Notes: generated by a model not told the origin, from the sequence alone. DNA of 64,000 nucleotides from Novosphingobium decolorationis (GCF_018417475.1 NZ_CP054856.1:3069001-3133000); one strand, 5' to 3'. Numbered from the stretch's first letter, positions 33,667 through 44,196 are shown. A program made the numbers and translations.

Positions 33667-36146
33667 TCAGAATTCGTAGCTGAAGCGGATGCCCAGCCGG
33701 CGCTTTTCGGGAAGCGCGATGCGGATGTCGTTGGTCGCCAGCGTGACGAGGTCGGTGCCGCGAAAGCCGGTGAGGGTCTGTTCGTTGAACAGGTTGGTGG
33801 CGAAGGCCTCGAAGGAGAGGCCGTTGTCCTGGCGTGCGCCGATGCGCAGGTCGACCTTGTCGTCGTTGCGGCTCCAGGCCGCGTTGTAATAGTCGACGTA
33901 CTGGCGTCCGCGGTGGCGGTAGTCGATGCGGGCATAGCCCCACCAGTCCTCGGCAACCGGGTGCTCGTAGCTGGCGGACGCCGTCCAGGTCAGGCGCGGC
34001 ACGCCCGAGAGGCGGTTGCCGGTGGCATCGTCGGTCCCGGCGATGTTGAGGCACTCGGCGCACACGAAGCTCTTGATCTCGGATTCGGCGAGGCCGAACG
34101 AGCCGCTGAGGCTGAGGCCCTCTGTGGGCGAGACATCGCCTTCCAGCTCGATGCCCCACAGGTCCACCGCGCCGATGTTCTCGGTGACGTTCAGCAGGTT
34201 GATGGTGGGCGAGCCGTCCGGATAGTAGGTGTAGCTGTTCGCCACCTGGCCGCCCGGTACTTGTCGATGTAGATTGCCGCGCGCAGCGAGGCGCGCCCGT
34301 TCCAGAAAGCGGTCTTGATGCCCGCCTCGTAGTTGTCGAGCCGCTCTTCATCGTAGGTCGCGCCCGCCGAGGTGGCGATCTGGGCCTGCTCGGTGGGTGT
34401 GAGTGCGCTGTAGCCATCGTTGAAGCCGCCCGGACGGTACCCGCGCGAGAACAGGACGTAGGCGGTGCTGTCGGGCGCGAAGGCATAGTCCAGTGTGACG
34501 CGCGGCGAGAAGCTCTTGAAGGTGGCCCTGGAGACCAGCGCTTCGGGGTAGTAGACGCCCGAGCTGCTGGCGAGGATCGAGCTTTCGATCTTGTCCCACT
34601 GGTAGCGGCCTTCCGCGCCGATGGTCAGATCTTGCGTGATGTCGAAGTAGAGCGCGCCGAAGATCGCCGGAGTCTCGGGCTTCTGGTTGCGCAAGGTGCT
34701 CGAATTTCCGCTGCCAAAGACGTTGAGGCCGTAGATCGCGCCGTTGTCGTAGTTGGCGGTGAAGTAGCTCGCGCCCAGGGTCCAGCGCAGGCGGTTCGTC
34801 TGCGCCGAGGTCAGGCGGATTTCCTGGCTGAAGTCGCTGATGTCGGTCTGGTAGTTGAGCAGCCAGTGGTTGAACGAGGGCGCGCCCGGGATGATCCCGA
34901 AGTTGGGGTTGGGATAGCCGCTGGTGTCACGGAAGGTGAGGTCGAGCGCGGTCTGCGTGCGGTCGGTGTGGTAGGCCGTGATCGAGCTCAGGAGCATGCC
35001 ATTGCCCATCTCCCAGTCCATGCGCAGGTCCGCCTGCACCGTCCGGCGCTTGAGCCCGGAGCGCGGATTGAACGAGGGATCGAAGATCGTAGGGTAGCCA
35101 TCCACGTTGTCGATGAGGATGTCGTAGGCGGCCGCGTCGAGGTCGTAATTGCCCCCGATCAGCGCCTCGGGCATGCGGTTGGGCAGGGCCCCGCACCAGT
35201 AGCTGCCCGAGGTGCCACCCAGGTCGCAGTTGAATTCGGTATTCTTGAGCGCGGCCTGCGCCGGCGGGCCGTCGTGCATCTCGCCATAGGAGAAGAAGCC
35301 GGTGATCTTGAGGTTCGAGGCAGGCTCGAACAGCATCTGGGCGCTGACTGCATCGTTCTTGCGGTCGCCGAAGGTCTCGTTGGGATCGCCCGAGTTCGTG
35401 TACTGCCCGCCCTCGAAGACATGGCTGCCGCCTACGCGCAGGGCCAGGACCTGGTCGATGAGGGGAAACTCGACACTGCCCGAGACCTGGTTCGAGCCGT
35501 AGTTGCCGAACATCGCCTTGATCCGGCCGCCGAATTCATAGGAGGGGGCCTTGGTCACGAAGTTGACCGCGCCCGAGAAGGTCGAGCGCCCGAAGTAGGC
35601 CGCCTGCGGGCCTTTGAGGACCTCGACCCGGGCGACGTCGTCGATTGCGGGGACCGTGGAATTGATGACCGGCGCGCCGTCGATGAAGACGAGGCCGCCC
35701 TGCGAGATCGGCGTGACGTTGGCGAGGAACAGGCCGCGGAAGGTCAGGTTGTTGATCGAGCGGTCGTTGCGCCCCGAGCCGCCGCCCGCCTGGTTCTGGA
35801 ACTGGAAGCCGGGCGAATTGTCGGAGATGTCGTTGAGCGACTGGATGTCCTGCGCCTCGAGCGATTCCGAGGAGAAGGCGGTGATTGCGAGGGGGACCGA
35901 TTCGAGGCGTTCCTCGGTATGGCGCGCGGTGACCAGGATGGCCTCGCCGCGCGTGGCCTGGGCTGGTTGGGCGGCGGGTTGGGCGACGGGTTCGGCACTG
36001 GGGCCGGACTGCGCGAACGCCGTACCGGGCAGCAGCGCGGCGCCTGCGGCGAGCGCGGTGGCGAGTGCGGGAACGGCGGCGGCGGCGCGCAACGTGCGGC
36101 GGCGGTCGGCGCGGCGTTTTTCGGTTCGGGTCGTGGTGGACTTCAT
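33667..36146 (-). pseudogene. TonB-dependent outer-membrane receptor, interrupted by a 1-nt frameshift
   Basis: Would be 826 aa if one base were restored. Positions 36146 to about 34256 encode the signal peptide (ending TAFAQ), the plug domain (ILVTARHTEER, VEVLKGPQAAYFGR) and most of the barrel; this frame then stops at 34191. The remaining barrel, ending in the terminal Phe of RFSYEF, continues in the next frame to 33667. The break falls at a CCC run at 34253-34255 (plus strand), where one more C would give a natural IYIDKYRGGQVANSYTYY. Either the gene is inactivated or the base is an assembly error. It probably imported the bulky hydrophobic substrate of the surrounding cluster. Confidence 0.85.
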
Positions 36147-36275
36147 GGTTACGCTTACCCCCCTCTTGATCGTGTCTCTGGTCGTGCCTCGGTCGTGTCG
36201 CAGTGGCGCGTGGACGCACCGGTCCTGACGGGGCTGCGCAGCTGGCGGCCCTGGGCTCTGCGGGAATGCGGGAAA

Positions 36276-36304
36276 CCCGCCGGGGCCTGAACCGCCCCGG
36301 CGGG
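36276..36304. terminator. 11-bp perfect GC hairpin after the methyltransferase gene
   Basis: CCCGCCGGGGC at 36276-36286 pairs exactly with GCCCCGGCGGG at 36294-36304 around a 7-base loop. On the minus strand it follows the methyltransferase stop by 14 bases and is followed by GGGTTTCCC. It separates that gene from the TonB receptor. Confidence 0.65.
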
Positions 36305-36318
36305 TGGGATGTCGTGGT

Positions 36319-37389
36319 CTATTCGGGCTTGCGCGCGATGTAGCAGGCGATCCCCCAGTGCCGGTTCTCGCCCTTCTCGACCTCGAATCCGGCTTCGCGC
36401 AGGGTGTCGAGGAAGTCCTTCTGGCCGAACTGGTGCGACCAGCGCTCGGCGTTGTAGACATGGTCGATCCAGCCCATGAAGCGGCGGTAGGGATCGTTCG
36501 AGCGGGCGCGTCCGGTGTGGAAATCGGTCACGTCGAAGACGCCGCCCGGACGCAGGATGCGGAAGACCTCCTTGACGATGTCCTTCGCGCCCTGTTCGGA
36601 CACCTCGTGGAAGAGGATGTAGGCCGCGACGATGTCGACGCTGTTGTCCGCGAACTTGGTGTCTTCGGCGAGGCGCTGGGCGAAGTGGACCGGCGTGCCC
36701 AGCTCCACCGCGCGGCGGTGGGCATAGCGTACCAGCGGCCCGCCGACGTCGAGGCCCCAGACCTCGGCCTCGGGGAAGGTCTCGGCCAGCGCGACACTGA
36801 GCCGGCCAATGCCGCAGCCGATGTCGACGATGCGTTCGATCTTGCCGTCCCTGGGCTTGGCCAGCGTCTGGGCGATGCCGAACTGGAACTCGTCCTCGTT
36901 GTTCTGGCCCTTGTAGAAGGTGTTGGTGCCGTAGTGGTAGAGGGGCCCAGCAAAGTCGTTGCCGGTGTAGCCGCCCGGCTGGATGTGGATCTCGTGCTTG
37001 ACGTAGTCGGGCATCTCCATGCCGGTGTTGAGCTCCAGCGTGCCGGGGCCCTTGGCGTCCACGTCCTGCATGTCGGCGTGGTAGAAGTCCTTGTGCTGCT
37101 CGTAGTGGTCGAGCACGTTCTGCCACATCAGCTGCTGGCTGGAGAGCCAGGCGCGGATGCGCGTGGCGATGATCGGATCGTCGTGGAACTGGTCGCGGAA
37201 GGCATCGAGCGGGGCGTCTTCGGCGTTGATACGCAGGTCCGCCATGATCTCGTCGGCGCGTTCGCGCGCGGGCTTGTCGAGATCGTTGTAGGTCCAGTTG
37301 CGAAAACCCAGGACGAAGTCCGAGTAGCTTTCGACATCGAGGCTGCGCACGCGGCGGTTGCGCTTGGAAAATCCGCGGTCGGTCAGCAT
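36319..37389 (-). CDS. Class I SAM-dependent methyltransferase with a long N-terminal extension
   Basis: 356 aa. Motif I is VDIGCGIGRLSVAL near residue 185, acidic residue after strand 2 is in GLDVGG, and the post-motif region is VLRPGG-like (ILRPGGVFDVTD). The first 170 residues are not part of the Rossmann core and are rich in His, Asp and Tyr (LDHYEQHKDFYHAD), perhaps a substrate cap. It would transfer a methyl group to, or from a pathway view cap, a hydroxyl or carbon. ATG 37389 follows GGAGACC. It lies 28 bases downstream of the flavoprotein gene at 37418. Confidence 0.85.
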   Translation of the reverse strand: MLTDRGFSKRNRRVRSLDVESYSDFVLGFRNWTYNDLDKPARERADEIMADLRINAEDAPLDAFRDQFHDDPIIATRIRAWLSSQQLMWQNVLDHYEQHKDFYHADMQDVDAKGPGTLELNTGMEMPDYVKHEIHIQPGGYTGNDFAGPLYHYGTNTFYKGQNNEDEFQFGIAQTLAKPRDGKIERIVDIGCGIGRLSVALAETFPEAEVWGLDVGGPLVRYAHRRAVELGTPVHFAQRLAEDTKFADNSVDIVAAYILFHEVSEQGAKDIVKEVFRILRPGGVFDVTDFHTGRARSNDPYRRFMGWIDHVYNAERWSHQFGQKDFLDTLREAGFEVEKGENRHWGIACYIARKPE

Positions 37390-37417
37390 GGAGGGTCTCC
37401 TTGAAAGGCGCGTCCGG

Positions 37418-38869
37418 TCACGCCGGGCTCTGTGCGGCGATGTGGGTGTGCGATGGGGTGGCGGCCGCTGCGGAAAGGCGCTCGCCCAGCAGCCTGCCGA
37501 AGGTGAGGGCCGAGGACATCGTCGATCCGCCGAGGAACACCTGGCCAAAGACGCCCATGCCCAGCACTTCGCCCGCGGCGTAGAGGCCCGGGATCGGCGC
37601 GCCGTCTGCATCGATCACGCGAAGCTCGCCGTCGACGCTGACTCCGCCCCAGGTCACGACCGAGGTCGAGACATGGCGGACTGCGTAGAACGGCGCCTGG
37701 GCGATGGGACAGGGCATGTGTTCGCGCCCGAAGGCGTCTTCGCCGCTCTTCTGACCTTCGTTGTAGGCGGTGATGGTGGCTTCCAGCGTGGCCGTGTCGA
37801 GCCCGCATTTCTCGGCCAGTTCGGCAATGCTGGCGGCCACGACGAAATCGGGGCTCTGCGCGAAGGCGCGCGCGACCTTTTCCGGCTCCCAGCGGAACAA
37901 TGGCGGGGCCTCGGCCCGGATGTGCGCATCGTAGATCGTCCAGAAGGCCTGGCCCGGCTGCGCCCGCAGTGCGCGCTCGCGCCCGTCGGGGCTGGGCAGG
38001 TCCTCGCGCAGGAAGCGCTGGGCCTGCATGTTGACGTTGATCTCCCAGGGCGCGCGCATTGAGGGCGCGACCATCGAATGGATCCAGAAGGTGCCGGGGG
38101 CATCGATATCTTCCGAAGCGCCATAGGTGGGCAGGAAGTTCTGCGCATGGGCAAGGACCGCGCCCGCCGCTTCGGCGGCCAGGTGCCCATCGCCCCGGCA
38201 GGTGGGCCAGGCGTAGGTGCGATAGGGGGTGCCGGGGTGGAGCCGCTCCCACAGCGCGGCATTGGCACCGTAGCCCCCGCAGGCGAGCACCACGTTGTCG
38301 GCGCGAAGCGTGGTCTGCGATCCATCGGCTCCGCACACGTCCACACCGACGACGGCGCCCGTGGCATCGCAGGCCAGCGCGGTCATGCGCGTTGCCAGCC
38401 TGAGGTCGATGCGCCCTTGCGCGACCAGTTCGAGGACCTTGGGCACGAGCGTGTCGGCAAGGTCCTTGCCCCCGCGCGGCGGGGTGAAGGTGCGCGGCGC
38501 ATCATAAGCTTCGTGCGCGGCGCTGAAGGTGGGCATCTGTTCGCCGAACGGGACACCTTCGGTATAGAGCCAGTCGATGGTGGTGCCTGCATTGTCGGTC
38601 CACAGGCGCAGCACGTCGTCCTGGGCGCTGCCGCCGCCGATGGTGAGGCAATCGCGGTAGTGGCGCTCGGCGCTGTCCTCGATGCCCTTGGCCGCCTGCG
38701 CCTTCGTTCCGCCGCCGGCAATGCTGCCACCTGTCAGGTGCAATGTGCCGCCGAGCTCCTTGGCGGCCTCGACCAGGACCACCCGAGCCCCGCCGCGCGC
38801 GGCCGTGATCGCCGCGGGAAGTCCCGCCGTACCGCCGCCGATGATCGCGATGTCCCAATGCTCTGCCAT
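37418..38869 (-). CDS. FAD-dependent oxidoreductase, fumarate reductase/KstD flavoprotein family (b)
   Basis: 483 aa. FAD motif IIGGGTAGLPAAITA, VEAAKELGGTLHLTGG, and C-terminal GLYAAGEVLGMG with FLGGSTMSSALTFGR. It is a clear paralogue of the 465-aa protein at 31778-33175, conserved along its whole length, yet the two are well diverged. The two copies flank the TonB receptor and may catalyse two steps on one substrate. ATG 38869 is preceded by AGGGGGGCGACC. It is divergent from an MFS gene. Confidence 0.88.
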   Translation of the reverse strand: MAEHWDIAIIGGGTAGLPAAITAARGGARVVLVEAAKELGGTLHLTGGSIAGGGTKAQAAKGIEDSAERHYRDCLTIGGGSAQDDVLRLWTDNAGTTIDWLYTEGVPFGEQMPTFSAAHEAYDAPRTFTPPRGGKDLADTLVPKVLELVAQGRIDLRLATRMTALACDATGAVVGVDVCGADGSQTTLRADNVVLACGGYGANAALWERLHPGTPYRTYAWPTCRGDGHLAAEAAGAVLAHAQNFLPTYGASEDIDAPGTFWIHSMVAPSMRAPWEINVNMQAQRFLREDLPSPDGRERALRAQPGQAFWTIYDAHIRAEAPPLFRWEPEKVARAFAQSPDFVVAASIAELAEKCGLDTATLEATITAYNEGQKSGEDAFGREHMPCPIAQAPFYAVRHVSTSVVTWGGVSVDGELRVIDADGAPIPGLYAAGEVLGMGVFGQVFLGGSTMSSALTFGRLLGERLSAAAATPSHTHIAAQSPA

Positions 38870-39145
38870 GGTCGCCCCCCTGCAAGGCTGCACGTCGTGC
38901 CGCGCCGTTCGGACCGGGCCGGAAATCAACGGGCCAGTCCGGGTCAAATCCCCATGGCATGGAGCGTAAGTCGCAAGGCAAGGTTCGAACAATAGTCGAA
39001 ATAGGCATATCTAAAAGGCCCTCTGGACATGCCCAATTTAGTGGAAAGCGTCCCGCCTCTTCATATGCTTGAGCCCTGATTGGAGGGCTGGGTGGCCACC
39101 AGGCGTGCCCCTTTCTTCCTACCTTCAGCGCGAAAGGCACCGTCC

Positions 39146-40564
39146 ATGAACAGGCGCGATTCGTCCATCTCCTGTGAGCAGGCCGCCCCGGCACGGATCG
39201 GCCCGATTGTCCTGGCCCAGGGGGTCCCGGTGCGCGAGGTCTTCGTGTTCCTGTTCATCACCGGGATCGCGGTGATGGTCTCGGCCTTCATCAACCTGAT
39301 GCAGCCTTACGTCTTCTCCGAAATGATCGGCATCGCGCCCGAGCGGCAGGGGCGGCTCGCGGGCCAGCTGATGACCGTGCAGCAGGCGGTCGTGCTGGTC
39401 TGCGTCAGTTTTGCCGGCGCGCTCGCCGACAAGATCGGGCGCAAGGCGCTGCTGGTCTTCGCACTGGCCGGCTACAGCCTGGCCGCCGTTGCCTATCCTC
39501 TTGCGGGCGGCGTGGTCACGCTCTTCGTCATCCGCTTCTTCTTCGGCATTGCCTCGAGCACCCACACCGCAAGCGGACCGCCCAAGTTCTACGACTATGT
39601 CGACAACGGTTCGCGCGGGAAATTCATGGCGCTGGTGATGATCTTCTACGGGCTCATCAACATCCTCATGGTGGGCGTGATCGGGGGGGCGCTGCCCGGC
39701 TGGCTCAACGCGGCCGGATATGACGTGGCGCAGGCAGGCACCTTTGCGCTCTGGCTGTGCGGCGCCGTGGGCTTTGGTGCGGCCATCGTGACCGCGCTGT
39801 TCCTGCTGCCCGACCGGCCCGCGGGCCCACCGCCGGGCACCGTGCGCGCGCCGCTGATGGCGCGCGCGACAAGCGGCTTTCGTGACCTCACCCGCAACTT
39901 CGGGCGGATCCTGGGCTACACCCGCACCAACCGCCGTTTCGGCGTGCTGCTCCTGACCTCCTTCGTGGTGCGCACCGACGAGGCGGTGGTGGGCTCCTTC
40001 TTCGCGCTGTGGATCACGCTGCGCGGCGCCCAGGAGGGCGTCTCGACCACCGAGGCGCTGGCGATTGCGGGCACGGTTATGGCGCTGATGCGTGTCTCCT
40101 CCTTCGTCGTGCCCCCGATCCTGGGCCCGATCCTCGACAAGGTGGACCGCCTCTTCATCTATATCCTGAGCCTCGTGCTGGTGGGCGCGGCGTTCTTGGC
40201 TGCACCGCTGGTTGACAGCGTGACGGGCTGGGGGATCTTCCTCCTCGCCCTGTTCATCGGCCATGCCGAGAGCACCCAGACCATCGCCCAGCAGGCTCTC
40301 TTTGGCGAAGAGGCCCCCGCCGATTTGCGCGGCACAGCCTATGGCCTTCTGGCGTTCTTCGGGACGGTGAGCGTGGTCGTGGTCTCGTTCGTGGCGGGCT
40401 ACCTCTTCGACATCATCGGGCTGACCGCGCCCTTCGTGATGATCGGCGTCCTGCACATGATCTTCTCAGTGGTGGCGCTGGCCTACCTTGGCGTGTGCCG
40501 CCGGCGTGGCGGCGCGGATTCCCCGCTTGAAGATGGCGCGGCGTCTGTCGGAGTAAGCGGATGA
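39146..40564 (+). CDS. MFS transporter, 12-TM metabolite:H+ symporter type
   Basis: 472-aa inner-membrane carrier. The loop 2-3 motif is GALADKIGRKALL, and hydrophobic segments run regularly from about residue 33 to 455. Start ATG 39146 is preceded by GAAAGGC. Its stop overlaps the next MFS gene by 4 bases. The divergent partner is flavoprotein (b), across 276 bp that include the inverted pair TTCGA-N7-TCGAA near 38984. It may import the substrate of the catabolic block; substrate unassigned. Confidence 0.87.
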   Translation: MNRRDSSISCEQAAPARIGPIVLAQGVPVREVFVFLFITGIAVMVSAFINLMQPYVFSEMIGIAPERQGRLAGQLMTVQQAVVLVCVSFAGALADKIGRKALLVFALAGYSLAAVAYPLAGGVVTLFVIRFFFGIASSTHTASGPPKFYDYVDNGSRGKFMALVMIFYGLINILMVGVIGGALPGWLNAAGYDVAQAGTFALWLCGAVGFGAAIVTALFLLPDRPAGPPPGTVRAPLMARATSGFRDLTRNFGRILGYTRTNRRFGVLLLTSFVVRTDEAVVGSFFALWITLRGAQEGVSTTEALAIAGTVMALMRVSSFVVPPILGPILDKVDRLFIYILSLVLVGAAFLAAPLVDSVTGWGIFLLALFIGHAESTQTIAQQALFGEEAPADLRGTAYGLLAFFGTVSVVVVSFVAGYLFDIIGLTAPFVMIGVLHMIFSVVALAYLGVCRRRGGADSPLEDGAASVGVSG

Positions 40565-42123
40565 GCGCGGCGGATAGCGTCGAGCCGCCCGCGCAGGGCC
40601 GGCTGCGCTTCTGGGTAACGCTGGGGGGGCTCCTGATGACCACCGCGCTGGCCTCGCTCGACAATTTCATCATCAACCCCGCGCTGCCGCTCATCGTCAG
40701 CGAGTTCGGCGGGTTGGAGCGCCTGTCCTGGGTGATGACCGCCTTCATGCTCGCCTCGACGGTGACGATGCCGCTCTATGGCAAGTTCAGCGACATCCAC
40801 GGGCGGCGCGCGCTGTTCACGGTCTCGATCACGTTCTTCCTTTTGGGCTCGCTCCTGTGCGGCCTTGCCGGCTCGATGCTCCAGCTGATCCTCTTTCGCG
40901 CGGTCCAGGGGCTGGGCGCCGGGGGCGTGCAGGTGCTGGCGATGACGACGATGGGCGACATCGTCAGCCCGCGCGAGCGGCCGCGTTACCAGGGCCTCTT
41001 CAACCTCACCAACCTGCTGGCCGGGATTGCCGGGCCGGTCGTGGGGGGCGCGGTGACGCAAGTCTGGGGCTGGCGCTGGGTGTTCTACATCAACCTGCCG
41101 ATTGGCGCGCTGGCGCTGGCGGTCCTGTGGTTCGTCCTCCCGCGCCGTCTTGCCCATCGCCGCGAGCATGTGATCGACTTTCCCGGCATTGCCCTGCTGG
41201 TGGTGGGGACAGTCAGCTTCCTGTTGCTGCTGGGCGCGCTGGAGGGGACACGGGCGGCCTCTGTCTGGGAAATGGTGGTGATGACGCTGGCCTGCATCGG
41301 CGCCTTTGCGCTGCTGGTCTGGCAGGAGCGGCGTTCGGCGGAGCCCATCCTGGCGGTGGGTATGCTGGCCAATCCGGTGTTCGCGCGCACGGTCCTGTCG
41401 AGCGCGATGATCGGCCTCGCCTTCTTCGGCTCCTCGGTCTACCTGCCGCTGTTCTTCCAGATGGTGGGGGGGCTCTCCACCGCGCAGTCCGGGCTGATGC
41501 TGTTGCCTCACGTGATCGCGGGCACGGCCGTCTCGCTGATCGGGGGGCAGATCATCGCGCGCACGGGACGCTACAAGGCTCCCATCGTGGGCGGCATGGC
41601 GCTTCTGGCTTGCGGCTTCTTCTGCCTTGCCGCCGTGACACGGCTGGAACTGGGGCTGCCTGCCTGGATCGTGAGCTGCATGATGATGGGCGCGGGCGGC
41701 GGGCTGTGCATGCCCAACCTGATGGTCGCGCTCCAGAACACCGTCCCGCGCGAGGACCTGGGGCTGGGCACCTCCTCGATGCAGTTCTGCAACCAGTTGG
41801 CGGCCGTCGCTGGGGTGGGCATTGCCGGGCTGATCCTCTCGCAGCAGATCCGTGCGAACGCGCTTGCCTGGTTTCCCGCCGAGCGGGTCGAGGAGGTCGT
41901 CAGCCAGGGCGCGGTGCTGGCGCGCACGCTGGGCCCGGAAGGTCTCTCCCGCCTCGCGCAGGTCTACGAGAACGCCTTCCTTGTGAACTTCGCGATGGGC
42001 GGCGCGCTGACGGTGCTGGCCGCGCTGGTCGCCACGCGCATCCCCCAGATACGTCTGTCCGAGCGGATCGGGGGCGGCCCGGCGCCGGCCCGTACGCCCG
42101 AGGCTCCGGTCGCGGCACGCTGA
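40561..42123 (+). CDS. DHA2-family (14-TM) MFS drug/solute exporter
   Basis: 520 aa of the EmrB/QacA type. Motif A is GKFSDIHGRRALF, motif C region GIAGPVVGGAVT is present, and about 14 hydrophobic segments span residues 17-500. It is a proton-coupled exporter of amphipathic compounds. Translation is coupled to the upstream MFS gene by ATGA, an unusual import/export-looking pair. A strong hairpin terminator follows 25 bases after the stop. Confidence 0.9.
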   Translation: MSAADSVEPPAQGRLRFWVTLGGLLMTTALASLDNFIINPALPLIVSEFGGLERLSWVMTAFMLASTVTMPLYGKFSDIHGRRALFTVSITFFLLGSLLCGLAGSMLQLILFRAVQGLGAGGVQVLAMTTMGDIVSPRERPRYQGLFNLTNLLAGIAGPVVGGAVTQVWGWRWVFYINLPIGALALAVLWFVLPRRLAHRREHVIDFPGIALLVVGTVSFLLLLGALEGTRAASVWEMVVMTLACIGAFALLVWQERRSAEPILAVGMLANPVFARTVLSSAMIGLAFFGSSVYLPLFFQMVGGLSTAQSGLMLLPHVIAGTAVSLIGGQIIARTGRYKAPIVGGMALLACGFFCLAAVTRLELGLPAWIVSCMMMGAGGGLCMPNLMVALQNTVPREDLGLGTSSMQFCNQLAAVAGVGIAGLILSQQIRANALAWFPAERVEEVVSQGAVLARTLGPEGLSRLAQVYENAFLVNFAMGGALTVLAALVATRIPQIRLSERIGGGPAPARTPEAPVAAR

Positions 42124-42148
42124 TCCCCCATCCCCTTGCGCGCGCGAA

Positions 42149-42180
42149 AAAGCCCGGAAGGATCTCTCCTTCCGGGCTTT
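42149..42180. terminator. Strong bidirectional rho-independent terminator
   Basis: A perfect 14-bp stem, AAAGCCCGGAAGGA with TCCTTCCGGGCTTT, closes on a TCTC loop. A-run and T-run flanks make it work in both directions, between the convergent DHA2 exporter and mqo genes. Confidence 0.93.
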
Positions 42181-42205
42181 CCCGTGGGTGACTGGTGTTG
42201 GTGCC

Positions 42206-43894
42206 TTAGAGCGCCTGCATCTCGGAGTTGAGATTGCCCGAGGCGGGGGCGTTGTCGTTGGCCGGGGCCTTGGCGTCCCGGGCGCCCTTCAGGTCTTCCG
42301 GGACCGTGATGTAGGGCAGCTTGAGCGCGTCGCTGGTGGTCTTGCGGATGCGGTTCACCAGCGCGGGATCATCATTGAGGACCTTGTCCTGCGCGGGATA
42401 GATCGCGTCGAGCTTGCCCTTCCAGCGGCCTGCAACCTGGTCCGGGAAGACCTTCTTGAGGACGTTGTAGGCAATCGAGGGCGAGGTCGAGGCTCCGGGC
42501 GAGGCCCCCAGCAGTGCGGCGATCGAGGCGTCCTTGGCCGAGACGATCTCGGTGCCGAACTGCAGGATCGCGCCCTTCTCGGGATCGTTCTTGATGATCT
42601 GCACGCGCTGGCCCGCAGTAATCAGCTTCCAGTCCGAACGCTGGGCCTTGGGGAAGTACTGCGCGAGCTGCTTCTGGCGGTCCTCGTCGGTGAGGGCGGC
42701 CTGGTCGGCAAGGTAGGAGACCAGGTTGAAGTTGTCCGCGCCCACCTTGAGCATGGTGCCCACGTTGTTGTCGTAGACCGAGGAGAACAGGTCCCACCAC
42801 GAGCCGTTCTTGAGGAACTTGGTGCTCTGCAGCGCGAAAGGGCCGAACAGGACGTAGTTCTTGCCATCGATCCGGCGCGCATCGATGTGCGGGACCGACA
42901 TCGGCGGCGAGCCTTCGTCGGCCATACCGTAGGCCTTGACGTTGTGGCGGTCGGCGATCCTGGGATCGTCCATCACCAGGAACTGGCCGCCAACCGGGAA
43001 GCCGCCGTAGATCTTGCCCTCGGGGATGCCCGAAAGCTGCAGCAGCTTGAGCGCCGCGCCGCCGGCCCCGATGAAGACGAAGCGCGACTTGATCGTGTGG
43101 TCCTCGTTGGCGGCGAGGTCGTGCACGGTCACGTTCCACGTCTTGTCCGCGTTCTGGTGCAGGCCGCGGACCTCGTTGGAGAGGTGCATGTGGAAGCGCG
43201 GGTTGCGGCGCAGACCATCGGCGAGGCCGCGCGTGATCGCGCCGTAGTTGACGTCGGTGCCCAGCGGCATGAACGTCGCGCCGACCTTCTCGGCCGGGTC
43301 GCGCCCGTCCATCAGGATCGGGGCCCACTCGGCGATCTGCTTGGGGTCGGTGCTGAACTCCATGCCATAGAACATCGGGTTCGCGGTCAGCGCTTCCCAG
43401 CGCTTGCGCAGGAATTCGATGCGCTTCTCGCCGAAGACGACGGCCATGTGCGGCGTGGGGTTGATGAAGGTGGAGGGCTCGGGAAGGTTGCCCAGCTCCA
43501 CTTCATGCGCCCAGAACTGGCGCGAGTTCTCGAAGTCGCTGACCGTCTTGACGGCCTTGTCGATGTTGATCGAGCCGTCGGGCATCTCGGGGGTGTAGTT
43601 CATCTCGGCGTAGCCCGAGTGGCCGGTGCCTGCGTTGTTCCACCCGTTCGAGCTTTCCTCGGCGACCTGGTCGAGGCGTTCGTAGAGGTGCACGTCCCAG
43701 GTCGGTTCGAGCTCCTGCAGGTAGGTGGCGAGCGTCACGCTCATGATGCCCCCGCCGATCAGGACGACGTCGACCGGCTCTTCGTTCTCGGCCTCGGGGG
43801 TGCCGCCCCAGCTGACCGGGCGCAGCAGGAACACGGCTGCGGCCACAAGGCAGACGGCCACGACGCCGCCGACGATCTTGAGAGCTTTTTTCAT
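42206..43894 (-). CDS. mqo: Malate:quinone oxidoreductase with N-terminal membrane anchor
   Basis: 562-aa peripheral TCA-cycle flavoenzyme that oxidises malate to oxaloacetate and reduces quinone. FAD motif [19 protein letters not shown] is at about 43-61, and family segments [14 protein letters not shown] and [19 protein letters not shown] follow. Residues 5-25 form a hydrophobic helix ([18 protein letters not shown]) that many Mqo proteins lack, so this form is probably membrane-anchored. Monocistronic by layout; it ends at the terminator 42149-42180. The upstream 300-bp region is AT-rich. Confidence 0.94.
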   Translation of the reverse strand: MKKALKIVGGVVAVCLVAAAVFLLRPVSWGGTPEAENEEPVDVVLIGGGIMSVTLATYLQELEPTWDVHLYERLDQVAEESSNGWNNAGTGHSGYAEMNYTPEMPDGSINIDKAVKTVSDFENSRQFWAHEVELGNLPEPSTFINPTPHMAVVFGEKRIEFLRKRWEALTANPMFYGMEFSTDPKQIAEWAPILMDGRDPAEKVGATFMPLGTDVNYGAITRGLADGLRRNPRFHMHLSNEVRGLHQNADKTWNVTVHDLAANEDHTIKSRFVFIGAGGAALKLLQLSGIPEGKIYGGFPVGGQFLVMDDPRIADRHNVKAYGMADEGSPPMSVPHIDARRIDGKNYVLFGPFALQSTKFLKNGSWWDLFSSVYDNNVGTMLKVGADNFNLVSYLADQAALTDEDRQKQLAQYFPKAQRSDWKLITAGQRVQIIKNDPEKGAILQFGTEIVSAKDASIAALLGASPGASTSPSIAYNVLKKVFPDQVAGRWKGKLDAIYPAQDKVLNDDPALVNRIRKTTSDALKLPYITVPEDLKGARDAKAPANDNAPASGNLNSEMQAL

Positions 43895-44196
43895 GCGCGC
43901 CTCGCTGCGGGCTGTGCCCGCTTCGAGGAGGCGATGGGGGGCGTGGTGAACATCGTGTCTCTTCTCTGCTGACCCTGGGATGGGGAATGCCTGGTGCGCG
44001 GTGTGAGCGTCCCGGGACGTTCGCCGCGTGTGATGGCTGCCCTATCCCCATCGCGTTGAATGGGATCAAGCCGATTCGAGATTCAATCAAGTATATGAAA
44101 ATAGGTTATTTTATTCGATGCTTGGGACGTTGGTGTGCATATTTTGTGCGCAAACTTCCGCAGGTGCGTCAAAATTTGCACATGTGCGCCCCGGTG
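43895..44196. promoter_or_regulatory. mqo upstream region, AT-rich
   Basis: This 302-bp gap separates the mqo start from the ApbE gene stop. I see no gene. Bases 44070-44190 are much richer in A+T than the surroundings and hold the perfect palindrome GCACATGTGC at 44178-44187 and a TGTGCGCA motif near 44145. The mqo promoter should lie here, reading leftward; exact -35 and -10 boxes are not clear. Confidence 0.5.
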
